NCBI RefSeq assembly: GCF_014192335.1
Contig: NZ_JACHXU010000009.1
Coordinates: 237,379-301,378 of the forward strand
Length of the DNA: 64,000 bases
Origin: Aporhodopirellula rubra
Lineage (GTDB): Bacteria > Planctomycetota > Planctomycetia > Pirellulales > Pirellulaceae
Reading direction: 5' to 3'
Position numbers and translations under genes: made by a program. This document shows, one piece after another, positions 25,736 through 35,452 of the stretch. The notes beneath the pieces are model-generated. The model had not been told where the DNA came from and made no database searches. It saw nothing but the letters and a program-made list of their open reading frames with translations. The first letter of the stretch is position 1. Every line of letters begins with the position of its first letter.

Positions 25736-28528
25736 ATGTCGACGCTTGATTCACTTCCAATCCTCCCGGATGATCTGCAAGGAGCACCGATCGTCCTCTC
25801 GCCCTCGGCTCCCGTCTCCACGCCGTCCTCGGCTTCCAATCCGACGCCGTCCTCGGCAAACCCCACGCCCGGATTCCCTGTGTCCCCGCCGCCGCCCGCC
25901 CACGAACCCCACGACTCGACTGAGAACGATCCGCCGCGGGATGAGATACGCCGTGACGAGATGCGCCGTGACACCGGGGAAAACCGAAGCGACGCACCGT
26001 CATCGAAGACGGACCCGCGAAAAAGCACCAATCCTGCGCGAGCCAAAGCCCTTTGGTCAGATTCACCCGAACCGCGTGACGTGTCGGCTCAGCCCGTTTC
26101 ACATCGAAAATGTGATGAACCGGGACAAAGTGATGAACCGGACAGAGCAGCCGATCTGACCGGGGGCAAACATTTGGGCGTCCAACAACTTTTCGGCGGC
26201 GAGCATCTGACCGAGGACCAACAGGGATCCGGAGAAGCGGCGCAGACAGAGTTGTTTGAAACCAATCCGCCGCCTTGGGAATTAGCCGTCGAAGATGACG
26301 TGTTGCTGGCATCGATCGTGTTTTCACGATCCCCGCACGGCCCCTACGACTACCGCATTCCCGATTCACTTCGCGAGGAACTCAAACCCGGCATGCGAGT
26401 GGGCGTGCCTCTCGGGCATCGCAAAAAGCCGACACCTGGATGGTGCGTTGCGGTGAAAGAAGGCAAAGCCGTTCACCGCAAACTCCGCGACGTTGCCGAG
26501 TGCATCGACGAATCACCTTTGTGTGACGCGTCGCTGGTCCGGTTGGTGATGTGGATGAGCCATTACTACCAGGTGCCTGCCGGTCAGGTGTTCGACACGT
26601 TAATTCCCTCGAGCGTGCGTACCGCGGCCGGAACCAAACAGACGACGTACTTCACACCGGCCAAACAGGTAACCGATGCCGAAATCGAGAAACTGCCCGC
26701 GAAGCAACAAGCGGTCATGCGGTTCCTGGTCTCCTCAAACCGCCCAATGACGTCGGCGGAATTAGCGGTGGCGGCAAAGTGCACCGAAGATCCGATCCGG
26801 CGACTCAAAAAGAAAAACCTGATCGTTCCGGAAGTCCGCCGTGAGATGCATTCGGGCATTCGCATTTTGGCGCAGACCAACGACGGAGAAGCCGAACGCA
26901 CGCACGAACTCACCGAACAACAAACCGCTGCACTGGAGCGAATCACGGCCGCAGTCGACAGCGGACGCGGACGCACGTTGCTGCTGCACGGGGTGACCGG
27001 CAGCGGCAAAACGGAGGTCTACATCCGTGCCATCGAACACGTCGTTTCGCAAGCCGGATCGGCGATCGTGATGGTCCCCGAAATCAGCCTCACCCCGCAA
27101 ACCCGAGGGCGTTTCGAAAGCCGCTTTCCCGCCGTCGCCGTGCTGCATTCGCAGATGTCGCCGTCCGAGCGTCACTTCCAATGGCAGCGGATTCGTCGTG
27201 GCGAGGTTCAAGTCGTGATCGGTCCCCGCAGTGCCGTCTTCGCACCGTTGCCCAATCTCGGATTGATCGTGCTCGATGAAGAGCACGACACGTCGTTCAA
27301 ACAAGACTCCCAACCTCGCTACCATGCCCGCAAAGTGGCCCACGCACGAGCAATGTCCTTGGGCGTGCCTCTATTGCTCGGATCGGCGACTCCATCGATG
27401 GAGGCGTGGCATGCGACGCAAAGCGGCCACGCCGAGTTGATCTCAATGCCGGACCGTGTGGCGGGACGACCGATGCCCGATGTGCAACTCGTCGACCTTC
27501 GCGTGCGTGACGATCGGGCGGGAGGCGGCGCGATCAGTCGTCCGCTCAAACAAGCCGTTGATGAAACTCTCCGTGAAAAGGGACAGGCAATCCTGTTGCT
27601 CAACCGCCGCGGTTTTGCGACGACGATCCAGTGTCCGGCGTGCGGCCATGTGGTCGCGTGCCCTGACTGCGACATGCCGTTGACTCACCACCGTGACGGC
27701 GGCAAAGCCATGTGTCACTACTGCGACTACACAATCGGCACTCCACCCTGGTGCCCGGCGTGCCGGTTTGACGGGATCCGGTACGGGGGCTTGGGAACCC
27801 AGAAACTCGAGGTGGAAGCGAAAGCAAAATTCCCCGATGCCAAGATCGCGCGGATGGACGGTGACACGATGAAGCGTCCTGGCAGCCATCAACGCGTGCT
27901 ATCGGAATTCCGCAGTGGCGAGATCGACATTTTGCTGGGCACGCAAATGATCGCCAAAGGCCTCGACTTTCCCAACGTGTTGCTGGTCGGTGTGATCAAC
28001 GCGGACTCGGCTCTTCACTTTCCCGATTTCCGAGCCGCCGAACGCACCTTCCAACTCGTCACCCAGGTTGCCGGACGGACCGGACGAGGCGATCGTGGCG
28101 GACGCGTGATTGTACAAACCTTTACACCGGAGCACCCAGCGATCCAAGCCGCGTCACGCCATGACTATTTCAAATTCGTCGAAGAGGAAATGGTGAACCG
28201 ACGCAAGTTCAACTACCCACCTCTGGGAAGCGTCGCGCGAATCATCATCCGCGGACCAGTAGAGGAGAAAACGGAGGACGTGGCGGACTCCATTCTCACA
28301 CGACTCGAATCCGCTCGCGACCTCCTCAAAAGTGAAGTCCGCATCCTCGGCCCCGCGCCGCCACCAATCGTTCGATTACGAGGAAAATATCGTTTTCACC
28401 TGTTGCTGCAAGCGACCGAGTCGGCTGTCGTTGGTGAGGTCATCCGCCGCGCGTTGGCTGACTTTAAAACCGATCCCAAGGAAGAGATCGAGTACTTGAT
28501 CGATATCGACCCCGTCAATCTTCTGTAA
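25736..28528 (+). CDS. priA: Primosomal protein N' (PriA helicase) with long N-terminal extension
   Basis: PriA restarts stalled replication forks. The core begins near residue 185 (LASIVFSRSPHGPYDYRIP, the 3' DNA-binding domain). Then come Walker A GVTGSGKTEVY at about 418, DEEHD at about 514, eight Cys of the zinc domain (CPACGHVVACPDC, then CHYC and CPAC) at 633-678, and the helicase motif AGRTGRGDRGGRV near 785. The first 180 residues are Pro/Ser/Asp-rich and look disordered, with near-repeats TPSSASNPTPSSANPTP and RRDEMRRD. PriA is usually about 730 residues, so the extension is unusual. A later start is possible, but no strong alternative is seen. Confidence 0.92.
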   Translation: MSTLDSLPILPDDLQGAPIVLSPSAPVSTPSSASNPTPSSANPTPGFPVSPPPPAHEPHDSTENDPPRDEIRRDEMRRDTGENRSDAPSSKTDPRKSTNPARAKALWSDSPEPRDVSAQPVSHRKCDEPGQSDEPDRAADLTGGKHLGVQQLFGGEHLTEDQQGSGEAAQTELFETNPPPWELAVEDDVLLASIVFSRSPHGPYDYRIPDSLREELKPGMRVGVPLGHRKKPTPGWCVAVKEGKAVHRKLRDVAECIDESPLCDASLVRLVMWMSHYYQVPAGQVFDTLIPSSVRTAAGTKQTTYFTPAKQVTDAEIEKLPAKQQAVMRFLVSSNRPMTSAELAVAAKCTEDPIRRLKKKNLIVPEVRREMHSGIRILAQTNDGEAERTHELTEQQTAALERITAAVDSGRGRTLLLHGVTGSGKTEVYIRAIEHVVSQAGSAIVMVPEISLTPQTRGRFESRFPAVAVLHSQMSPSERHFQWQRIRRGEVQVVIGPRSAVFAPLPNLGLIVLDEEHDTSFKQDSQPRYHARKVAHARAMSLGVPLLLGSATPSMEAWHATQSGHAELISMPDRVAGRPMPDVQLVDLRVRDDRAGGGAISRPLKQAVDETLREKGQAILLLNRRGFATTIQCPACGHVVACPDCDMPLTHHRDGGKAMCHYCDYTIGTPPWCPACRFDGIRYGGLGTQKLEVEAKAKFPDAKIARMDGDTMKRPGSHQRVLSEFRSGEIDILLGTQMIAKGLDFPNVLLVGVINADSALHFPDFRAAERTFQLVTQVAGRTGRGDRGGRVIVQTFTPEHPAIQAASRHDYFKFVEEEMVNRRKFNYPPLGSVARIIIRGPVEEKTEDVADSILTRLESARDLLKSEVRILGPAPPPIVRLRGKYRFHLLLQATESAVVGEVIRRALADFKTDPKEEIEYLIDIDPVNLL

Positions 28529-28678
28529 GCAAAAATCACGAACCGACCGGAACGGACAATGCCGATTTGCCCATTCCGGTCGTCTGGACTCGCGTGAACC
28601 GGTAAACTGAGGGCACCACTGCAACGGATCGGAATCCCGTTGCCTCGCTTGCTCGTCCTCTCACCAATTCGAATCGCC

Positions 28679-29992
28679 ATGCGTCCTCTACCCATTGGCC
28701 GTGACGGCCGTGTCCCCACTTTTGGCCGCGTCGTGCAGCGAACCGGCATCGTGCTGTTCTTGCTATGCGTTTCCACGTTGCCTACGGCAATCCGGAACAC
28801 CACTGCTGAGGACGCTAACCTCACCCCGAATCAATCCTCGATCGTTTGGGGCGACGACGACGTCGACATGGTTTTGAAAGCCGACGCGGACGGGAAGGTA
28901 CGCCTTCGCGAGTTCGTGCTCCTGCTACGCACCGGCAAACCAACATCGGACCAACAACCGCTCGAAACCCTACTGCCCGATATTGTCGTCGACTTAAATC
29001 GATTCTCGACACACGCGCTGATCGCGGGTGCCAACGCAGGACTGCAGGGCCACGGAAATTTATCGATCGAGAAGGACACTGACGGATCGCACATGCTGCG
29101 TTTGAAATGCGACTTGAAATTTTTGAAGACCGAACGCCCCGAATTCGAACCAACCATCGAACTCGATGAACCGACCGCGACGCCGAACCCGATCGTTGTG
29201 TTGTTCATTCATGGTTTCCATGGAACAACGGAGTCATTTCAAGCGATTCGTGACCACTTTCGTGAAGAAGGGTTGCGAACCGGATGCATTCATTACGACG
29301 ACCATGTCTCCGTCGCGACATCCGCCCGAAAAGTTGCCGCGTTGGTGAAGCAACAGTTTGCGATGGATCCGTCTGTACGCTTAGCGTTGGTCGGCCACTC
29401 GATGGGCGGCTTGGTCGCTCGGGAGTGGGTCGAAAATCCTGAACTGACGTCTCCCACGATCAGCCATTTGATCACCGTGGGCACGCCGCACGGAGGATCC
29501 GATTGGGCGGAGGTGACACCGCTGCCTGACCTGTTGGTCAACGGGCAATTCACCACCGACACGATGCTGGGTTTGCTGACCGATCGATCGACGACTCCGA
29601 GTGCAGGTGATCTGCGTCCGGGATCACCGTTCTTGACGACTCTTGCGTCACGTCCGTTATGCGAGGGCGTTCGCTATACGACAATCATCGGAACAGGCTG
29701 TCCGCTCGACGAATCTACTCTGCAGTCGGTGCGGGAACAATTGAATGCCGAGCGGCGAAGAGGCACCGGCGGATTGCTCGAAGCGAGACTCTCTCGAATG
29801 GTCAACCAATTCGACGCGGTGTGCTCAGGCGAGGGCGACGGCGTGGTGTCGGTCGAACAGGCAAAGATCCCAGGCGTGTCCGACATTATCTACGTGGATT
29901 GCTCGCACTGGGAGTTTTTCAATTCCCCCGAACCGGGAAAGAAGAATCCCGTGTGGGACGCGGTCGCTGAGTGCGTGGCGGCCACCGAATAA
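28679..29992 (+). CDS. Secreted alpha/beta-hydrolase (lipase-like)
   Basis: Starting at ATG 28679 gives 437 residues with a signal-like hydrophobic segment (GIVLFLLCVSTL). A TTG at 28640 would add 13 residues. A beta-rich region of about 130 residues precedes the hydrolase fold, which opens with FIHGFHGTTESF (oxyanion region). The nucleophile elbow is GHSMGGL near residue 241, and a C-terminal Ser-His pair (CSHWEF) probably supplies the catalytic His. The substrate could be a lipid or ester at the cell surface. It follows priA by 150 bases but has its own probable promoter region. Confidence 0.78.
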   Translation: MRPLPIGRDGRVPTFGRVVQRTGIVLFLLCVSTLPTAIRNTTAEDANLTPNQSSIVWGDDDVDMVLKADADGKVRLREFVLLLRTGKPTSDQQPLETLLPDIVVDLNRFSTHALIAGANAGLQGHGNLSIEKDTDGSHMLRLKCDLKFLKTERPEFEPTIELDEPTATPNPIVVLFIHGFHGTTESFQAIRDHFREEGLRTGCIHYDDHVSVATSARKVAALVKQQFAMDPSVRLALVGHSMGGLVAREWVENPELTSPTISHLITVGTPHGGSDWAEVTPLPDLLVNGQFTTDTMLGLLTDRSTTPSAGDLRPGSPFLTTLASRPLCEGVRYTTIIGTGCPLDESTLQSVREQLNAERRRGTGGLLEARLSRMVNQFDAVCSGEGDGVVSVEQAKIPGVSDIIYVDCSHWEFFNSPEPGKKNPVWDAVAECVAATE

Positions 29993-30099
29993 AAAGGAAC
30001 ACAGATAGTGGGTGGGTTGCCCCACTGAGCGGCCGACTCGTCCAATTCGAGCCGGAAAACCGATCGCTATCGCGATCCGTTTAAAGCTACCAGACAACG

Positions 30100-30339
30100 C
30101 TAGGGAGCGATCTCTGCGTTGGCGGGCACCATGGAGGCCTCTTCTGCACGCCGGAGAGCCTTCTCAACCCGATCGAGCAGGTCTTGATTCCGCTCAGGGC
30201 CCATCCGGGACTCCTCGTTTGCGTTGGCGGTAAACTCCGCGCCACAGTGTTGGCATGCAACAGTACACCCCAGCAGCGATGCTCGGATATCAATGCGTCT
30301 ACCGCAGGTTGGACACGACTGAGTGAACTTGATCGACAT
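30100..30339 (-). CDS. Small zinc-ribbon protein
   Basis: The 79-residue protein begins SIKFTQSCPTCGRRI and continues CTVACQHCGAEF, giving two CxxC pairs about 20 residues apart, as in MJ0042-like zinc ribbons. The rest is a charged helix (QDLLDRVEKALRRAEEAS). It is a soluble cytoplasmic protein. Similar zinc ribbons open larger planctomycete proteins, including the one at 39725. The role is unknown. Confidence 0.7.
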   Translation of the reverse strand: MSIKFTQSCPTCGRRIDIRASLLGCTVACQHCGAEFTANANEESRMGPERNQDLLDRVEKALRRAEEASMVPANAEIAP

Positions 30340-30579
30340 AATGAGATCTCTCCTTTCAACCGCTCACCGAAGCGGTAAATCCGTTGGTTCAGGAAGATTC
30401 TAGCCCTTACACGCTGATTAACGCAACATTAATCCCCCACAGCCACATCCCATGGCCACCCCGGCAGTCTACTTCCCACCAGGGAGGCTGGCAAGTCGCG
30501 AGCTAACGTGGGATGATCGGGCGGCTCGAGAAGGGCCTCGAGTAGGACGTCCAAGGTAGCACGATCGTTGGCGCATAAG
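30340..30579. other. Divergent gap without a gene
   Basis: This 240-base gap lies between the zinc-ribbon gene and the phosphatase gene. No coding frame or strong inverted repeat is evident. Promoters for both genes should be here, and an AT-rich patch at about 30390-30435 is the best candidate. Confidence 0.4.
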
Positions 30580-31065
30580 ATGAAAAAATCAAGTGTTTTA
30601 TTTGTGTGTATGGGGAACATTTGCCGCTCCCCTGCCGCAGAAGCGGTGATGCGTTCGGTGGCGAAATCCTCCCAGCAGGACATTCAGATCGAATCGGCCG
30701 CAACCGAGGCTTATCATGTCGGGGAACGCCCCGACGCGAGGATGCGAAAAGCCGCCGCCGCACGTGGTTTTTCGCTGGATTCCCGTGGACGCCACGTCAA
30801 CGCAAACGATTTAGCCGCCGGTAGTTATGATTTGGTAGTCGCGATGGACCACGCCAACGTGCGGCGTCTGCGTTCGATCGCCTCCACCGAGGTCTCGCAC
30901 GTTCGCCTATTTTCGGAATTTCTCGACGATGGATGGCCCGAAGAGGTTCCCGATCCGTACTACGGCGGCGATGCAGGATTCGAACAAGTGCTCGATATGC
31001 TCGAGGCGGGTTGTCCCCGCTTGCTCGAGTCGTTGACGAATAATCAAAAGGAAGATGATGCCTAG
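30580..31065 (+). CDS. Low-molecular-weight protein-tyrosine phosphatase
   Basis: The protein has about 161 residues from ATG 30580 (a TTG at 30568 is the only longer start). The phosphate-binding loop VCMGNICRSP near residue 10 matches C-x5-R-S. The general-acid loop DPYYGG near 125 has the catalytic Asp. These enzymes remove phosphate from protein tyrosines and often work with tyrosine kinases in exopolysaccharide export, but no such kinase is nearby. The last 11 bases overlap the next gene, so it begins the coupled run that continues to 39618. Confidence 0.9.
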   Translation: MKKSSVLFVCMGNICRSPAAEAVMRSVAKSSQQDIQIESAATEAYHVGERPDARMRKAAAARGFSLDSRGRHVNANDLAAGSYDLVVAMDHANVRRLRSIASTEVSHVRLFSEFLDDGWPEEVPDPYYGGDAGFEQVLDMLEAGCPRLLESLTNNQKEDDA

Positions 31066-32353
31066 GCGATCGCCCCCAAACGCCCTGAACTTAGTGAACA
31101 AAACGTTCCTGCGTCAAATGGCAGCATGGTCCGTCATTTCCATGCTAACACTCGCAATCGCATCGAAATCCTCCGCCCAATCGCCAACCGAGGTGACCGT
31201 GATCACCTCCGGCGGTGAAAACGTGCAGGGTGAACTGGTATCGATCGATGACCGCGGCGTGAGTCTCGATCGCGGCAACGAGGTGGTGAGTCTGGCCGCC
31301 GAGGAGCTGTCACAGCTTCGTTTCGACCCAACGGTTCTCCCGCAACTCCCGATGAAGGTCCAACTGTCCGGCGGATCACTGCTGAGCATCACGGGCGTCG
31401 TCTGGACGGACCAAACCGTCACCGTCACACCAGCACGACAATCGCCGATCGAGCTTCCCGTCGAGGAACTGCGATGGGTGCGGTTCCGAACCGGCAACAC
31501 ATCAACCGACCCGACATGGTTGGGATGGGTAGAAGAAGCTCGTCGAGCCGATCGCCTCGCGGTGCGTCGCAACGAAAAGTCACTCGATTCAATTGACGGT
31601 ACCGTCATCGGAATCAGTCGCGAGTCGGTTCGATTTGAAATGCGGGGCAACGAAATCAACGCCCCGGTCGCGAAACTCGAAGGCGTTTTGCTGTCCACGC
31701 AAAACAAGAAAACGCCATCGACTCCGATTCAAATCACGGACACATCGGGTTCGGTCTGGGCGGCGGAATCGATTCGATTTGCGTCCGGCGAGAACGACAT
31801 TGAAATTCAGTTGCCAGGATCGATCAGACACGACATCCCACTCAACCAAATTTTGATGCTGCAGTACGCCGGAGGGATCCTTCCTCTTTCGGAAGCCGAA
31901 ATCGCATCAGCGTCGTTCGGGACGCAATCGAGTGGCTCGACTCGATCAGCACTGTCGTCGGACATGGAACAGTGGTTCTCACCGGAAACGGAAGAGGGCA
32001 CGATTCGCGTCAACGCTCCCGGCCAAATCACGTTTCGCGTTCCCGAGGGATATCAAAAGCTGATCATTGCCGCTCGACGTGGCAATGAGGTGAATCAGTT
32101 CATGGCGGTGCGTCTTGAAGTGCTGCTCGATGGCTCCATTCAGTGGACCGGCGTGTTGCAGGACAGACAATCGCTCGGCCTTGAACTGCCGCTCGCAAAC
32201 GCCAGACAACTTTCGTTAAAAGCGACTCCCTTGCCAAAACCGGACGATCCTAAGTCAACGACCAACACGACCTCGGCCAACACCTCGCTCGGCGACATCA
32301 GCGGAACATTGGGTGGGACGGTCGAGTGGTTCTCCGGACGACTCTTGAAATGA
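31055..32353 (+). CDS. Secreted beta-rich protein with NPCBM-like C-terminus
   Basis: The 432-residue protein has a hydrophobic segment (WSVISMLTLAIASKSSAQS) acting as signal peptide. Two or three repeats of a small beta motif follow (GGENVQGELVSIDDRGVSL, then GGSLLSITGVVWTDQTVTV). The last 130 residues (FRVPEGYQKLIIAARRGNEVN, VRLEVLLDGSIQWTGVL) resemble NPCBM/NEW2-type carbohydrate-binding domains. It overlaps the phosphatase gene at its start and the protease gene at its stop, so it is expressed with them. The role is probably in envelope glycan binding, by inference only. Confidence 0.68.
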   Translation: MMPRRSPPNALNLVNKTFLRQMAAWSVISMLTLAIASKSSAQSPTEVTVITSGGENVQGELVSIDDRGVSLDRGNEVVSLAAEELSQLRFDPTVLPQLPMKVQLSGGSLLSITGVVWTDQTVTVTPARQSPIELPVEELRWVRFRTGNTSTDPTWLGWVEEARRADRLAVRRNEKSLDSIDGTVIGISRESVRFEMRGNEINAPVAKLEGVLLSTQNKKTPSTPIQITDTSGSVWAAESIRFASGENDIEIQLPGSIRHDIPLNQILMLQYAGGILPLSEAEIASASFGTQSSGSTRSALSSDMEQWFSPETEEGTIRVNAPGQITFRVPEGYQKLIIAARRGNEVNQFMAVRLEVLLDGSIQWTGVLQDRQSLGLELPLANARQLSLKATPLPKPDDPKSTTNTTSANTSLGDISGTLGGTVEWFSGRLLK

Positions 32354-34419
32354 AACTCGTCATGAATCGAAATCGAACGCCCGCGGCAATGCCTCTGCTC
32401 ACAGGCCTGTTCTTGTTCGCAGGTGTGTTCTGCGGTGCCCTCGCGCATTGCCCGTCAATCATGGCGGAGGAGGTGGCGACAACGTCCAACGTGCAAACCG
32501 CGGCCAACGATGCGGACATAGTTTGGCAGGTTGAAAAACAGCGGACCGACGCGATTGCCAAAGCGATGAAGTCGACGGTTTGTGTTTTCGTTCCAGGGGG
32601 AGCCGGCGGTGGGTCCGGCGTGCTGATCACGTCAGACGGTTTTGCACTGACGAATTTTCACGTCAGCAGCCCTGCGGGCACCTATATGCGTTGCGGGCTC
32701 AGCGACGGCAACGTGTACGACGCTGTCATCGTGGGGATCGACCCCGTCGGCGACTTGGCGCTCATTCAATTACTCGGTCGTGATGATTTCCCGACCGCCG
32801 ATTTCGTCTCCAGCCGCAGCGTGCGGATCGGCGATGCTTGTTTTGCGATTGGTAACCCGTTCTTGTTAGCCACCAATCTGCAGCCCACCGTGACCGCGGG
32901 AATCATTAGTGGCACACAGCGATATCAGTACCCATCGGGGACGTTGTTGGAATACGGCAACTGTTTCCAAACCGACGCATCGATCAATCCGGGCAACTCC
33001 GGTGGACCGCTCTACGACGCCCACAGTGACTTGATCGGCATCATCGGGCGGGCCTCGTTTGAAAAGCGAGGGCGAGTCAACGTCGGTGTGGGCTACGCCA
33101 TTTCGGGTGATCAGGCACAAAATTTCTTGGGTTCGCTGCACAGTGGCCGAATCCTCGACCACGCGACGCTCGGTGCAACCGTTGGTACTGAAGACGACGG
33201 CAGCGTGCGGGTGACGAACATCCTGCAATCCAGCGACGCGTACCGACGCGGACTGCGCTATGGCGACGAGATTCTGGAGATTGACAACCGTGTCGTGCAA
33301 ACGGCCAACGACGTGCAAAACCTCTTAGCGACTTTTCCGGCTCAGTGGCGGGTTCCGCTAAGCTTTCGACAGGACGGACGCGTCGTTCATACGGTCGTCC
33401 GTTTGGCGAGCGTCCACCGCGGTGACGAATTGCTCGAGAAGATGAAGTCGGCATTGCCACCACCGCCACCCGCACCTCAAAAACCACCCTCCGAGGATTC
33501 CGAAGAGACTCCCGATTCCGAAGAGACTCCCGATTCCGAAGAGACTCCCGATTCCGACGCCCCCGATGCGGAAGAGCCTCGCAACGACGAGTCCGACGAT
33601 GAAGAGGAAGCCCCTGACGCGAAAAACCGCCCCAAGGATGCCTCGAGAGAACCGGTTCCCTTGGCCGCTGCCAAACGCATCGAAGAACGAAAAGGTTTTG
33701 CGAACTACTTCTACAACCAACAACAACAGACCAAATTCATCGAGCGATTGAGAAGCCAGTACGCACAACTGCCCTCCTCAGAAAATGGATGGAAAATCAC
33801 TGGCCAAGCAACAATCGCCGGGGAAACGAAGCCCAAGTTGTTCGAGATGATCATTCGCGAAGACACTTGCGAGTTGTCGATCGGGTCACGACGTGAGCGA
33901 CTGGCAAACCCAGACGCTTACGTCCAGTCGATCGACTCCGGTGCAGCGGGAAGCTTGCTGGCGGGAATGCGTTCGCTGCAGCGGATGCTCACCAACGGGC
34001 CCGACCGATTCGGCGACACGTACAGTTGGGGAACCGCCCCGCTGTTCGGGCGATCGCCACTACGTGACACCACCGTCGCAATTCACGGCGGGATCGAATC
34101 GCGATTTTTCCAAGATCCCGACAATGGGAGACTTGAGGTAATCGAATCGTTCGCCGATCGCGACGGCGATCCTGCGGAGCTTTGGATTGATCCGCCGCAA
34201 TGGCTGCTCGACACCGATTCAAAGAATCTTTCATGGGATTCCTCGGCCGGCCAGCAAACCGACGACGACATCACCACCGTCAGCAATCCCAAAGTACTGC
34301 ACCTGCGTTTTGGCGTGGATCCATTGGTCACGCTGAATCTCGAATCGTGGACCGCGATCGAAACTGACGGGACACCAAAACCGGAACAGGACAAAGCGAA
34401 TGATGCCGCCAACGAATAG
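32350..34419 (+). CDS. HtrA/Deg-like serine protease with PDZ domain, active triad
   Basis: From the ATG at 32350, which overlaps the previous stop, the protein has about 689 residues. A signal segment is followed by a trypsin-like domain with an intact triad: His in ALTNFHV (residue 104), Asp in VGDLALI (135) and Ser in GNSGGPLYD (217). A PDZ domain follows at about 280-350 (GLRYGDEILEIDNRVV). Then come an acidic Pro/Glu/Asp spacer with DSEETP repeats and a C-terminal domain of about 220 residues that I do not recognise. It would act in the periplasm or envelope on misfolded or regulatory substrates. Two inactive paralogues follow directly. Confidence 0.88.
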   Translation: MKLVMNRNRTPAAMPLLTGLFLFAGVFCGALAHCPSIMAEEVATTSNVQTAANDADIVWQVEKQRTDAIAKAMKSTVCVFVPGGAGGGSGVLITSDGFALTNFHVSSPAGTYMRCGLSDGNVYDAVIVGIDPVGDLALIQLLGRDDFPTADFVSSRSVRIGDACFAIGNPFLLATNLQPTVTAGIISGTQRYQYPSGTLLEYGNCFQTDASINPGNSGGPLYDAHSDLIGIIGRASFEKRGRVNVGVGYAISGDQAQNFLGSLHSGRILDHATLGATVGTEDDGSVRVTNILQSSDAYRRGLRYGDEILEIDNRVVQTANDVQNLLATFPAQWRVPLSFRQDGRVVHTVVRLASVHRGDELLEKMKSALPPPPPAPQKPPSEDSEETPDSEETPDSEETPDSDAPDAEEPRNDESDDEEEAPDAKNRPKDASREPVPLAAAKRIEERKGFANYFYNQQQQTKFIERLRSQYAQLPSSENGWKITGQATIAGETKPKLFEMIIREDTCELSIGSRRERLANPDAYVQSIDSGAAGSLLAGMRSLQRMLTNGPDRFGDTYSWGTAPLFGRSPLRDTTVAIHGGIESRFFQDPDNGRLEVIESFADRDGDPAELWIDPPQWLLDTDSKNLSWDSSAGQQTDDDITTVSNPKVLHLRFGVDPLVTLNLESWTAIETDGTPKPEQDKANDAANE
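33496..33549 (+). repeat. Perfect 18-base triplet repeat encoding DSEETP
   Basis: Three identical 18-base copies lie head to tail in frame inside the spacer of the protease gene, starting near residue 383. Exact identity at DNA level suggests recent slipped-strand expansion, so the spacer length may vary between strains. Confidence 0.8.
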
Positions 34420-35452
34420 ATCACGACACCGACTCCGCAGACACTTTTGGATGTTGTTCCTCGCGGCATTGATGATCGGAATGGTCATGGAACCGGCGAC
34501 CGCGCAACCCTCGCTCGCCCGGTCAAGTTCACAGGTTCAAGATCGCGTTGTCAAAATTTACGGCGCCGGCGGCGTCGGCGGCCTCGATGCGTATCAAAGC
34601 GGTTTCATCGTGTCGCCTGCGGGTCATGTGGCGACCGCGTGGAGCAGTGTGCTCGATGTCGATCCAATCGTCATCCTTGGTGACGGACGACGATTTGAGA
34701 GCAAGATCGTTGGATTCGAACCGGCCTTGGAACTCGCCGTCTTGAAACTCGACGGTTCTGATCTGCCGTACTTCGAAGTTCCTTCCGGCGCAGACGCGCC
34801 CGTTGCCCGATGGGGCGATCCCGTCTTGGCGGTCAGCAACCTGTTCAATATCGCCACGGGCAACGAACCGGCGAGTGTTCTCCAAGGACGCATCGCCGCC
34901 CGCAGCAAACTCGACGCTCGACGCGGCACCTTTCAAACCTCCTACCGTGGCGAAGTCTGGTTGCTGGATCTCGTTGCTAATAATCCGGGCGCCGCCGGGG
35001 GAGCCCTTGTCGACCTCGACGGTAACCTCGTCGGCATGCTCGGCAAAGAACTCCGTGACCGGAAGACCGGCGTTTGGTTGAACTACGCCATCCCCGCCGA
35101 TGTACTCCGGGCTCCAATCGGAGACATCATCGCGGGACGCAAAACCGTGTCGCCCGTCGATGACGACCCGATGCTCAGTCGCGATAAATCTCACAACTCC
35201 GAAACGCTGGGTTTCAAATTAATCCCAGATGTGCTGGAAACGACACCCGTTTACGTCGACACGATTGCGGCCGACGGTCCCGCCTCGCGCGCCGACGTGC
35301 GGCCGGATGATTTGGTGCTGCTGGTTAATGGTCGGCGAGTGGCACATCAACGCGCGTTTCGCGAACAACTCCGCCGCATCGACCGCCGTGACAACGTGAC
35401 GTTGACGATTCAACGCGAAAACGAAATTCTCGAATTGGCAATCCGCCCATGA
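34400..35452 (+). CDS. HtrA-like pseudoprotease A with PDZ domain
   Basis: The 350-residue protein has a signal segment ending near PATAQ, a trypsin-like domain and a C-terminal PDZ domain (DTIAADGPASRADVRPDDLVLLVNGRRV). The three active-site positions are changed: the His position is Ser82 (in TAWSSV), the Asp position is Glu111 (in LELAVL) and the Ser position is Ala199 (in PGAAGGALVD). The Gly-Gly frame around the missing Ser is kept, so the fold is probably intact and the loss is not random decay. It overlaps the active protease by 20 bases and the next gene by four. It probably acts as a regulatory or scaffold partner. Confidence 0.85.
   Translation: MMPPTNRSRHRLRRHFWMLFLAALMIGMVMEPATAQPSLARSSSQVQDRVVKIYGAGGVGGLDAYQSGFIVSPAGHVATAWSSVLDVDPIVILGDGRRFESKIVGFEPALELAVLKLDGSDLPYFEVPSGADAPVARWGDPVLAVSNLFNIATGNEPASVLQGRIAARSKLDARRGTFQTSYRGEVWLLDLVANNPGAAGGALVDLDGNLVGMLGKELRDRKTGVWLNYAIPADVLRAPIGDIIAGRKTVSPVDDDPMLSRDKSHNSETLGFKLIPDVLETTPVYVDTIAADGPASRADVRPDDLVLLVNGRRVAHQRAFREQLRRIDRRDNVTLTIQRENEILELAIRP

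Noticed and set aside
25578..26369. 263-codon minus-strand frame over the priA N-terminus
   Set aside because: Made possible by the low-complexity region. It is Arg-rich and has no recognisable feature.
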